In this document: positions 1 through 7,971 of the stretch, piece by piece | How positions within the stretch are numbered: position 1 is the stretch's first letter | How the letters are laid out: the number at the start of each line of letters is the position of its first letter | Origin: Coemansia sp. RSA 1804 | Taxonomy: Eukaryota; Kickxellomycota; Kickxellomycetes; Kickxellales; Kickxellaceae | Assembly (NCBI GenBank): GCA_027578815.1 | Contig: JANBTH010000760.1 | Location: forward strand, 1 to 11,697 | Direction: 5' to 3' | DNA length: 11,697 nucleotides | Notes under the pieces: generated by a model | Database searches by the model: none | What the model saw: only the letters and a program-made list of their open reading frames with translations | What the model was told of the DNA's origin: nothing | Program-made: the position numbers and the translations under genes

Positions 1-81
1 GCCTCTGCCGCCACGCCCACGCTTGCCGCCGCGGGCTGGCGGCGGAATCCCAAACGTAGGCTGCTGGCTATCTCCCAACAT
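1..81 (-). CDS. N-terminus of an unidentified RGG-motif protein (partial, runs off left edge)
   Basis: Read on the minus strand, an ATG at 81-79 opens a frame that stays open to base 1, exactly 27 codons. It encodes a short polar start (MLGDSQQPTFGIPPP) followed by ARGGKRGRGGRG, a typical Arg/Gly-rich RNA-binding or methylation-target stretch. An in-frame TAA lies 15 bases upstream, so this is the first possible methionine unless an exon is missing. The gene has the same strand as PDS5 and lies downstream of it, with 474 bases between. The plus-strand frames over the same bases look less protein-like. RGG starts occur in many nucleolar and mRNA-binding proteins, so no family can be named from 27 residues. 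The coding call is an inference from composition and frame. Confidence 0.45.
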   Translation of the reverse strand, partial: MLGDSQQPTFGIPPPARGGKRGRGGRG

Positions 82-150
82 ACCGCTTGGTTCTTATTGT
101 ATATATGTGTGTATGAGTTGGTCTAGGCTAGTTTCCTTGTCTGCGCAGAT

Positions 151-156
151 ACGCGT
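151..156. promoter_or_regulatory. MCB-type ACGCGT hexamer upstream of the left-edge gene
   Basis: The self-complementary hexamer ACGCGT lies about 70 bases upstream of the ATG at 81. It is the core MluI cell-cycle box bound by MBF (Mbp1/Swi6-type) factors in fungi. One copy in 474 bases could be chance, so the functional call is weak. Confidence 0.3.
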
Positions 157-205
157 GAAAGCCTCCGCCAGTACTAAAGTGAGCCGAGGGTTTTCGTTCG
201 TGAAA

Positions 206-215
206 GGGGGGGGGG
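206..215. repeat. G10 homopolymer tract
   Basis: Ten consecutive G on the plus strand (C on the minus strand) lie in otherwise A/T-rich DNA between PDS5 and the left-edge gene, about 125 bases upstream of that gene's ATG. The length is prone to slippage in replication and in sequencing. Confidence 0.9.
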
Positions 216-555
216 AAATAAAAATATTTGAGGTATTAAGGCAACGAATTCAGAAGAAAAATAAAAAGTAATGCGTGAAGTAAAGACCAAGATGCAGAAT
301 GATAATAAGACCCAGAATAGAGTATGTCTACGCTGATATTGCTGTTGTTGTCGAGCTCAAGAACAAAAAGCAAAGATGAAAAAGATTGCTGTTCAACACG
401 CCAAAGAACAAGTAAATAAAAAATACGCGACACGAACGCGTCGCTGGCTGTGGCTGGTGTATTGCGACAATTGTAAAAACCAAACTTGATCAAACAGTAA
501 TAATTAAAAGAACAGATTAAAGTAATGCCAGAAAGCGAGCTCTGAGCTCATTTTT

Positions 556-3500
556 TCATTCTTCATCGCTGGTCTCCGCTACGCTGGACATGTCAACGTC
601 CTCAGCATCGCTCTCATCGTCCATCGCTGCCGGCTCCTTCCCCTTCGATCTAGTGGCAGTTCTGCTGCCGTTGCCAGAGTGTGATCTCTGGCGCTTAAAC
701 TTGTCGCCGGCTGCCACCACAGCAGCTGCAACTGGTACCGGTGCTGCTGCTGTTTTAGGCCGAGTGCGCTTATTTGCACCCGCTCTAGCCGCCGCCGGCG
801 CCTTCGCCCGTCTGCTCACAAACTCGGGATCCAGGAACGGTTCGCGCGGCACCGAGGCCCTATCGGCCTCCGGCAGGGGCTCAAAGATATCGGCAGGGAG
901 GGCCAGTTTCCCGGGGTACACATTGACGGGCCAGTTTGACGAGATACTCTTTTCGCGCAGCAAGTACTGCGCAAGTTCGCTCAGCACGTACAGGCGCCTG
1001 GTGAACACCTCGTTGGATACCACCTGCTTGCTAATGCCATCGGCAACCGGGCGGTTGCGGTACGCCTTGATCTCGCCGGCGTTGCAGAAGAGCAGCGACA
1101 CGTTCTGCGCCATGCACACGCACCCAATGTAAAACTCGATGTACGGCGCAAACACCTCCAGCGTGGCCACCGGCTGCGCATCGTCCCAGTCCGGATGGTG
1201 CGCCAGGATGTACAGGAAGCGGCACAGACTGTCCTCAACCACCGACGGCGATCCGGGCGTCGGACGGAACTGCGACAGATGCTGCTCAACCACGTGCCTG
1301 ACATTGTCCCGCAGCGTCGGCTCCACATCGTACGCAACAAGGAAAACCGCCGGGATATAGCGCACATGGATCCGCCGGGCCACGAGCGCTGGCACAAGCT
1401 TTTTCAGCAAAAACGCAGACCGCACCTCATAGCAGGGCGCCTGCACCAGCAAGGCAAGACTGAGCATGTCGGCGATGTTCAGCATCTTTTCAAAGTGGAC
1501 AAAGGACGCCAGCTTCAGCATGCACGACCCTGCTGTCAGAAGAAGATGGTTGCGGTGCACTGCGCTAGTCTTCTGGTCCTGCTGCATCTCTCCACCGTTG
1601 CGCACAAGCTGTCGCAGCGTGCCCAGAACCATCTGCACATTTTCGCGCGTGAGCATCTGGCGCTCCATCCCCGCCAGCCAGTTGGTCAGTATCTTGACCG
1701 AGTACACTTTGACAAGCCCGCTCTCATCCAGACTATCGCGGGACACCCACTCCGAACCGTCTCCCGTGTCCATGTCCTGGCCGTCTGCCGCGTCATCGTC
1801 CATGTCCTGCCTGCTTGGGGAATCTAGCAACACGCTCTGCAAGAGGTACTGGCTAACCCTCTCGGCATACATCGAAAACGCAGTGGGTGCGTAGCGTGCA
1901 AAGCGCGAGAGTGCTGCAAAAGATGGCGATCTGCGCTCCAGGTGCCGATTGTCCAGATTGTCCACCATGTCCCCGGTCAGAATCGAGCACTGGGGCCCAG
2001 CGCCCTCCATCTGGGTGAGCAGATAAGCCGAGTACTTGGCCTGCCGCAGACTTCCGGTCCGTACAAAAGTCGAGAGCTGCGATTCCAGCTCAGACGACTT
2101 GGGAACAGACTTGGGAATCGCCTTTGCAAAACGAACCATCAGCGCCAACCTGTCTTCGGTGACAACAGTCTCGTCCACCCTCAGCTCGGCTACATCAAAG
2201 AGCGCATCGGAGCTCGAGCAGAGCATCTCTGGGAACACGTTTGTGATGTAGCTCAGTACGGTCTCTGCAGCAGAAGCCAGCTGGGTATCGCTGCCAGAAC
2301 CAGTAACGCCCGATGACATGTACTCGATGAGATGAGGAACCAATCCGCGGTTGATCGTTGTTAGTCCAACGCACTTCCAGATCGGGGCCGTCGTCTCCAG
2401 AAGATTCGGCGCGAGGGAAGAAAGCCGCTTGAGAGAGCTCTTCTGGTGCTTGCGGACAGACTTTACGTCGTTGCTGGGATCCATAGTCTGACGAAGGCCC
2501 TTGTACACTTCGGCGTCATGGAGGCCAGCCAGCTGGGTCAGCGCACTCTCGACCTTTGATTTTTCTGAAAACAGCGAGCTGATCTTGACAATGAGAAGAC
2601 GGATCTGCTGGTCGACCACGCCTCCAGCCTCGTCCAAAGTACCAGAACACTGCTTCTCGCACAGATCAAGATACGTGTCAGTCAGACGAATCGCATCACG
2701 CTGCCGCCGCATGTAGCTGAAGAACCCGTTGCGCGCCTTGGGCGTCAAGCTGCTGAACACAAACAGAAGCCTCTGACACCGTGACCGATCGTCTTTGATT
2801 TTCGTAAAGTTCAGAATAGCGCCACTAAGAATGCTTTCCACCTTGGAGTCAATATCGGGATCGTTGATGTAGCGGAGCACAAATATCCTTGAAGGAATGT
2901 CACCCCACTTGGCTCTGGCCGCCACGTTCCCGCCCTCAAGCTCCTCGTATATCTGGCTGTACATTGCAGCAAGCGACACTATCGCCTCCGACCGCACGTG
3001 GGAGCGCCGGTCTTTGCACCGCTCGCTCAGCGCTTCGATCACGCCCTCGCCGATAGCGCCCTGCACCGCCTGCGTCATTTCAAGGACTCCTAGGGAGCGG
3101 CACGCTGTTTGCCGCACCTTCTCGTCGACATCGCTGAGCTTTTCCACCACAAAGTCGTTCAGCTCGCGAGACAGTTGCGGCTGGTGCTGGTAGAGCGAAA
3201 CCGCATGCTCCACCCACTGAACACGCACCAACGGCGAGGTGTCTGCCCTTCTGCCCTTCCACGTCTTCCAGGTCGTTTCGTAGCGTTTCGCCAGCGTAAA
3301 CCCCTTCTCCGCAAACATCTCGCCAAGAACGCCAGTTGCCAGAATACGGATTTCGACATCTTCAACACACAGCTCCTCCTCGAGTTGGGGAATAACATTG
3401 AGCAGCGTGCCGGGTGCCGACTTGTTCAGCTCGAGAATAAGGTAGTGTGCGGAGCGCAGATCGTCGAGCGAGCTGCTCATGACCGCAGTACGCTCCCGGT

Positions 3501-4408
3501 GCTGCCCAGTAGCTTCTCCCTCGCCGCGCAGCTGGTCGGCACGCAGCTGGGAGGCGCTGACAATGACGTCGTTGAAATACTGGTAAATGTACTTTTGCAA
3601 AATATCGGCCGTCGCATTGGCCAAGTCGCTGGCAAGCTGGTGAGCGGCGGGATTGTCCTGCTGGCGCTTCTTGGTAAACTGCAGCAAGATCACGTCAATT
3701 ACATCCTGCGGCACCGACTTTGGCTCCTCCAAAAGCTGCTGAAGAACATCAAGGATCTGCATCTGTATGTTGTGTGGCTGATCTGGCTTGATGATACCAA
3801 ATAGCACGGTGAAGAACCGTGAAACAATCTGCTCCGAATCCGGCAGCATGGCAACCAGGGCTGGCGTGCGAACAGTGGCAAGACTCGTTAGAAGGTACTC
3901 GCGGAGCGGGAAGAACTGGTTGTTCTGGTCGCCCAGCAGCTGCAGCTGGTCAATAAACACATTGAATATCGTCTTTATCTCGCTATCGCTATACGGAGCC
4001 TCTGGCGCGTAGAGCCGTAGGATATCCGCAATACAACACGATACGTAGGAAACAACGCCAGCCTCTTTGTGCTTCAGTAGAGATGGGGCTAGAAGCTGCC
4101 GCGTCACTGCGTCCAGGGTCTGCGTATCAACGGTCTCCTGCTCAAGGCTGTTGAGTTCCTTTGATAGCTTCTACAGATACGTTAAGGAGATGTTTCAGAC
4201 ATTAACGCAATGCTGGGAAGAGAGAAGCTTCTCATGTGCAAGAACCAGATAGATGATAGTCAGGATCTAACCAGGAATTATTGGACCTGGCATTGCTTAC
4301 CTTTAGCTGCTTGTACAGTTCTGAAATAGTGACGGTCTTTTTCTGTGTTGCGTTTGTGAATAGCTTTGGCTGAAAGCTCAGCTCGTGGGCTTCGCTGTCC
4401 TGCGTCAT
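556..4408 (-). CDS. PDS5: Sister chromatid cohesion protein PDS5 (two exons)
   Basis: PDS5 is the HEAT-repeat regulator that binds the cohesin kleisin and, with Wapl and Eco1/Esco-type partners, controls cohesin release and maintenance on chromosomes in the nucleus. The coding sequence joins 4408-4301 (36 codons) to 4170-556, giving 1240 residues, a normal fungal length. The start includes the family pattern EQETVDTQTLDAV and then LLKHKEAGVVSYVSCCIADI, leading to APEAPY at residues 91-96, the conserved APDAP-type motif. Helical HEAT-like repeats fill most of the chain. An Asp-rich insert lies near residues 820-845. The last ~97 residues are disordered, with basic clusters (KRTRPK, KFKRQR; likely nuclear localisation) and an acidic end (DDESDAEDVDM ... 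TSDEE). The ATG at 4408 is chosen because exon 1 aligns with the family N-terminus and splices in phase. The gene is divergent from NAA15. Family assignment rests on recognised motifs. Confidence 0.93.
4171..4300 (-). other. PDS5 intron 1 (130 nt, phase 0)
   Basis: On the minus strand the donor is AAG|GTAAGC at 4300 and the acceptor CTGTAG|AAG ends at 4171. A branch-point-like CTTAAC lies at 4186-4181, just upstream of the acceptor. Removing 130 bases joins codon 36 (Lys) to Lys-Leu-Ser-Lys-Glu-Leu and restores the conserved PDS5 N-terminus without a stop. Confidence 0.9.
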
Positions 4409-4596
4409 GGCTGGATCTGCTGGTCTGCGAGAATAGAATAAAGAAGAAAAGGGGGAGAGGATTCAGCAGGGAGAAAATAATAAACAGTGCTCAATTGACA
4501 AATAGACCTGGTAGAAAAGAAAAGAGAAAAGAAGCAAGAACCACAGGCCAGATCAAAGAGAGAGAAAAGAAAGGAACAGAAAATGCCTTTTGGCTG

Positions 4597-4606
4597 TGAC
4601 GCGTCA
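4597..4606. promoter_or_regulatory. Palindromic MCB element TGACGCGTCA
   Basis: A perfect 10-base palindrome with an ACGCGT core lies about 190 bases upstream of the PDS5 ATG. A second ACGCGA variant is at 4637-4642. ACGCGT is the MluI cell-cycle box recognised by MBF-type APSES factors, which drive G1/S genes in fungi; yeast PDS5 is expressed in a cell-cycle-dependent way, so the placement makes sense. The motif is seen; the function is inferred. Confidence 0.5.
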
Positions 4607-4691
4607 AACGTAATAAAATACAGTCAAAAATTATACACGCGATTTTACCAGCTTATGGAAATTTTACGCTTGCTGCGCCGCGTTTATTTCC

Positions 4692-4712
4692 ATTGGTCGT
4701 CTGGGCCAATCA
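4692..4712. promoter_or_regulatory. Inverted pair of CCAAT boxes
   Basis: ATTGG at 4692-4696 and CCAATCA at 4706-4712 form an inverted pair with cores 14 bases apart. CCAATCA fits the preferred site of the fungal HAP/NF-Y complex. Such pairs are common in bidirectional eukaryotic promoters, matching the position between two divergent genes. Confidence 0.45.
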
Positions 4713-4917
4713 CATCTCTCTGCTGTTTAATTATTTGAATTAGCGATTAGGCTAACCGGCAATTACTAGCGTGGATCAAAATATTATTTTTTTTGTGGGG
4801 TTGTAAGCTCATATCAATGGGGAAAATAAAAATAAATCAAACGGCCTTTTCATCATCAGGATTGCGAAATGGAAAACACCAGCATCGACAAAATCCTTCG
4901 GACGCTTTTTATGTGTT

Positions 4918-4930
4918 CTTTGCGCCAAAG
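4918..4930. promoter_or_regulatory. E2F-type site CTTTGCGCCAAAG
   Basis: The minus strand at 4929-4922 reads TTTGGCGC, an exact match to the E2F/DP consensus TTTSGCGC, within an inverted repeat CTTTG-CGC-CAAAG. It is about 260 bases upstream of the NAA15 ATG and about 510 bases from PDS5. E2F proteins are retained in several early-diverging fungi but absent from the ascomycete model yeasts. Confidence 0.35.
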
Positions 4931-5188
4931 TGCTGTTGAAGGAAATATAAACGGATTTCCTCGTTTCTGTCGTCCAAGTCTCCTTGTCTTTCTCAAAACC
5001 TGCAAAAGGGGGATTTTTTTTCTTGTTTCCATTCGGATTTGCTAAAAAGGATTAAAGAAAAAGTTGTTCAAACTTTTATATTTTCCCAAGCTTCTTTGCC
5101 TTTTATCATTTCTCTCCACTTTTATATTTAATTCAACTAGAATCATTCTTACAATCGAGTACAAAAGGAGAAAAGGGGAATAGGAAAA

Positions 5189-7791
5189 ATGTCACTGACA
5201 ATTACAGAACTCCCGCATAAGGAGCAGGCGTTGTTTCGCACAGCATTGGTAGGTGGAATAGTCGAATAACAGAACACAGCATTTTTAATTTTTCCTTTTC
5301 CAAATGACAAAAGTCAGGGCAATTAAAATCTCTTCCTTTATTTGGTGGATGTAATTCCTGCTTTTTTTATCTTGCGTAGAAATTATACGAGGTCAAGCAG
5401 TTCAAGAAGGGGTTGAAGACGTGTGACCAGATTCTGAAAAAGGTGGCGAACCATGGAGAGACGCTGGCAGTCAAGGGCATGTTTCTAGCGCACCTGGACC
5501 GCAAGGAAGAGGCATACGAGATGATCAAGCGCGGGATCGATATAAGCCCGGCGAGCTCGATCAGCTGGCACGTGTACGGAATAGTGTGCAGATTCGACGA
5601 GAACTACGCAGAGGCCGCCAAGTGCTACGAGGAGGCACTGAAGGCGGACTCTGAAAACGCAACGATTCTCCGGGAACTCGCGCAGCTCTACACCCAGCTC
5701 AGACAGTACCAGAAGGCGGTGGATGTGAGGACACGCATCTTGAAGATCAACCCCGATACGCCCCAATACTGGCTGGGGCTGGCGGTGGCGCACCAACTGA
5801 CCGGCCGCAACGACCTTGCGCTCAAGGTGATATCGACCCACGAGCACATCGTTCTGGACGAGAGCAGTCCGTTCAAGGCAAACAACTCGAACTACAGGTG
5901 TGACGTCAGCGAGCTTCTGATGTACAAGAACTGGGTGATGGAGCTCACCGGCGACTACCAGATGGCGCTGGACAATCTGAAGGAAATCCGCCCACGCATC
6001 ACAGACATCACGGCGTGGAAGGAGCAGAAGGCAAAGCTTTTGCTGAAGCTCGACCGCAAGGAGGCGGCGGCGTCGGCGTACCAGGAGCTGATCGAACGCA
6101 ACCCCGACAGCAACACGTATATCAGCGGGTACCTCTCGTGCAACGGGCTGGATATTGGGCGCGCAGAGGACAGGGACGCGGTGCTTGAGATAGTCAGAGG
6201 CCTGCAGCAGCAGTTCCCCACATCGAGTGCGCTCAAGTTCCTGCCGCTCACGTTCTGCGATGGCGATGACTTTGTCAAGGAGGCCGACAAGCTTGCAAAG
6301 TACGCGCTGCGCAAGGGGATCCCGTCGCTGTTCACCAGCATGAAGACGCTGTATGAAGACAAGACGAAGGGCGAGACGCTGGGAAGACTCGTTGAGGGGT
6401 ACGCTTCGCAGCTGCGCGACACCAAGCGGTTTGACGATTCCAGCGAAGACGAGCCCTCGTCGGTGTCGACGTGGTGCACGTTCTATCTTGCGCAGCACGC
6501 GGACTACTACGGCAACCACGAGCGCGCGCTGCAGCTGATGGAGACGGCAATCGGCGCATCGCCAGACACGGTTGATCTGTACATGGTGAAGGCGCGGATC
6601 CTCAAGCATGCGGGCGATGTGAGCGGGGCGCGGGATGTGATGGACTTTGGCAGACAGAAGGATCTGAACGACCGGTTCATCAACACGAAGACGGTCAAGT
6701 ACATGCTGCACAACAACGAGGTGGACGAGGCGGAGAAGAACATGGTCCTGTTTGTGCGTGACGATGCGAGCCACAAGATCCAGGAGATCGTCGAGACGCA
6801 GACGATCTGGTACATGCGCGAACGGGGCCACGCGTTCCGGCGGCTGGGCGACATTGGGCGGGCGCTCAAGCACTTCCACCAGGTGCTGGATTCGTTCAGG
6901 ACGTTCCACAACGACCAGTACGACTTCCACACGTACTCGATCCGCAAGTTCACGGCCCGCGCGTACGTTGACATCCTTGAGTGGGAGGACCGGGTGTTCG
7001 AGCACCCGATGTACGTGGACTCGGCGGTGTCGGCCATCGAGTGCTACGTCGAGCTGTATGACCGCAAGGCGGCCGGGGCTCCGTTTGAGCCGATTGCTGT
7101 GGACGAGCCAAAGAAGCCGCTCACGCGCAACGGCACGTCCAAGAGCGGGCAGCACAACCTGTCGGCGGGCGTGGGCGAGACCAAGCCGGCCGCCGTGGAC
7201 GCCGACCCGAACGGCGCAGCATTCGTCAACGCGCCCAGCCACCTCGACAGCGCACTTGCGTTCGTCGAGGTGCTGGAGAAGTCGGTCGGATCGCAGGCCG
7301 GGACCCACGTGACGGCGTTCGAGGTGCATCTGCGGATGAAGAAGTACTTTCTGGCGCTCAAGTCGATCAACCAGCTGCGCGCGATCGAGGCCGACCACCC
7401 GGCGCTGGTGCCGATGGTCGTGCGGATCAGCGCGGCGCTGGATGCGGACGCGTCGTTTGCGGCGCCCATGAAGGCGGCGCTCAAGGCCCAGCTGGTCAAG
7501 GCGTTTGGCGAGGCGCCGTCGATTGCAGCAACCGTCGCCGACCACGACGCGCTGCTGCCGTTTGCGCTTGCCGGGGCGCGGGGGCTGGTCAGTCTTGGTG
7601 GCAAGGAGAACGTGGCCCAGGCCAAGCAGATGGCCATGCAGGCGGCGGCCGAGAGGTTCGGGGACTCGCGCACGCTTGAGAACCTGGTTGCGGCGCGGGA
7701 CCTGCTTGCAAGGATCGGGGTGTTGGAGAGCGAGAGGTCGGCGTTTGCTGCGGAGGCCAGGAAGGTGTTCCCGCTGGCAACATGTTTCTGA
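5189..7791 (+). CDS. NAA15: NatA auxiliary subunit NAA15/Nat1 (two exons)
   Basis: NAA15 is the TPR scaffold of NatA. It holds the catalytic subunit NAA10 and docks it at the ribosome exit tunnel, where small N-terminal residues exposed by methionine removal are acetylated. The coding sequence joins 5189-5248 (20 codons) to 5380-7791, giving 823 residues. The start LPHKEQALFRTALKLYEVKQ matches the family opening. TPR repeats follow from residue 10 or so (HGETLAVKGM, KEEAYEMIKRG, WHVYGI, AAKCYEEALKAD). Other family hallmarks are GIPSLFTSMKTLYEDK near residue 333, DLNDRFINTKTVKYMLHNN near 450 and DQYDFHTYSIRK near 532. The chain ends at KVFPLATCF, equivalent to KLFPYALAF before the human tail. 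Unlike the usual family member, the linker at about 585-640 has no dense Lys/Arg helix. The final third is very G/C-rich at third codon positions. The gene is convergent with the secreted-protein gene. Confidence 0.95.
5249..5379 (+). other. NAA15 intron 1 (131 nt, phase 0)
   Basis: The donor TTG|GTAGGT begins at 5249 and the acceptor GCGTAG|AAA ends at 5379, with a T-rich tract just upstream (5361-5370). Removal joins codon 20 (Leu) to Lys-Leu-Tyr-Glu and produces the conserved NAA15 first TPR helix. The intron contains in-frame stops, so it must be spliced. Confidence 0.9.
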
Positions 7792-7838
7792 GGTGGAGGG
7801 GGAGAGCCTCGATTGAATACAGCCTTTTTTTTTTTACC

Positions 7839-7874
7839 AGCAATAGCAACAGCAACAGCAACAGCAACAGCATC
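7839..7874. repeat. AGCAAC hexanucleotide microsatellite
   Basis: About five tandem AGCAAC-type units (the first reads AGCAAT, the last AGCATC) follow the T11 tract, within the presumed 3' untranslated region of NAA15. Confidence 0.85.
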
Positions 7875-7938
7875 ATTATGTAGGGGGGGTCAAAAGTGTC
7901 AATGAGAGAAACAAGGAAAAGGAATGGAAAGGTAGGAA

Positions 7939-7944
7939 AATAAA
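7939..7944 (+). terminator. Candidate polyadenylation signal of NAA15
   Basis: AATAAA lies 148 bases after the NAA15 stop codon, the only canonical plus-strand copy in the spacer. Cleavage 10-30 bases later would fall close to, or inside, the 3' end of the convergent gene. No equivalent minus-strand AATAAA was found for that gene. Confidence 0.5.
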
Positions 7945-7971
7945 GAACGCTACTAGAGAGAGCCAAGACGC

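Larger units (their letters stand above)
82..555. other. Intergenic: PDS5 3' flank and promoter of the left-edge gene
   Basis: This 474-base stretch lies between the PDS5 stop codon and the ATG of the partial left-edge gene, both on the minus strand. It holds a run of ten G at 206-215, an MCB-type hexamer ACGCGT at 151-156, and a TATATA at 100-105 that sits only about 20 bases from the ATG at 81, close for a functional TATA box. No canonical AATAAA was found on the minus strand after the PDS5 stop. The open frames here are short and their translations have no recognisable features. Confidence 0.6.
4409..5188. promoter_or_regulatory. Divergent promoter region between PDS5 and NAA15
   Basis: These 780 bases separate two head-to-head start codons. 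The PDS5 side (4415-4590) is pyrimidine-rich when read on the minus strand, as is usual for fungal transcription starts and leaders. The centre holds MCB-like, CCAAT and E2F-like motifs, listed separately. The NAA15 side (4960-5185) is T/C-rich on the plus strand and carries TATAAA at 4946-4951, about 240 bases before the ATG, plus two near-identical CTTTTATATTT stretches (about 5073 and 5119). No additional gene is supportable in this interval. Confidence 0.7.
7792..7971. other. Convergent 3' intergenic spacer
   Basis: The stop codons of NAA15 (plus) and the secreted-protein gene (minus) face each other across 180 bases, so both 3' untranslated regions and cleavage sites must fit here or overlap into the opposing gene. 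It holds a T11 run (7825-7835) and a CAGCAA hexamer repeat. No gene is seen. Confidence 0.8.

Noticed and set aside
590..1132. A 180-codon plus-strand frame over the PDS5 C-terminus.
   Set aside because: Composition follows the antisense of the disordered tail; PDS5 continues in frame through this region.
556..4408. Alternative identity as a condensin HEAT subunit (CAP-G/Ycg1 type).
   Set aside because: The N-terminal pattern with DQETVDTxxLD-type, LLKHKE..CC.ADI and APEAPY motifs is specific to PDS5.
4911..5045. A 44-codon upstream open frame (ATG at 4911) before NAA15.
   Set aside because: It begins upstream of the TATAAA at 4946 and may not be in the transcript; without a mapped transcription start it cannot be supported.
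5485..7545. A 686-codon open frame on the minus strand, opposite NAA15.
   Set aside because: It is the antisense shadow of a G/C-rich-third-position gene; its translation is Arg/Val/Leu/His-rich with no recognisable family, while the plus strand is clearly NAA15.
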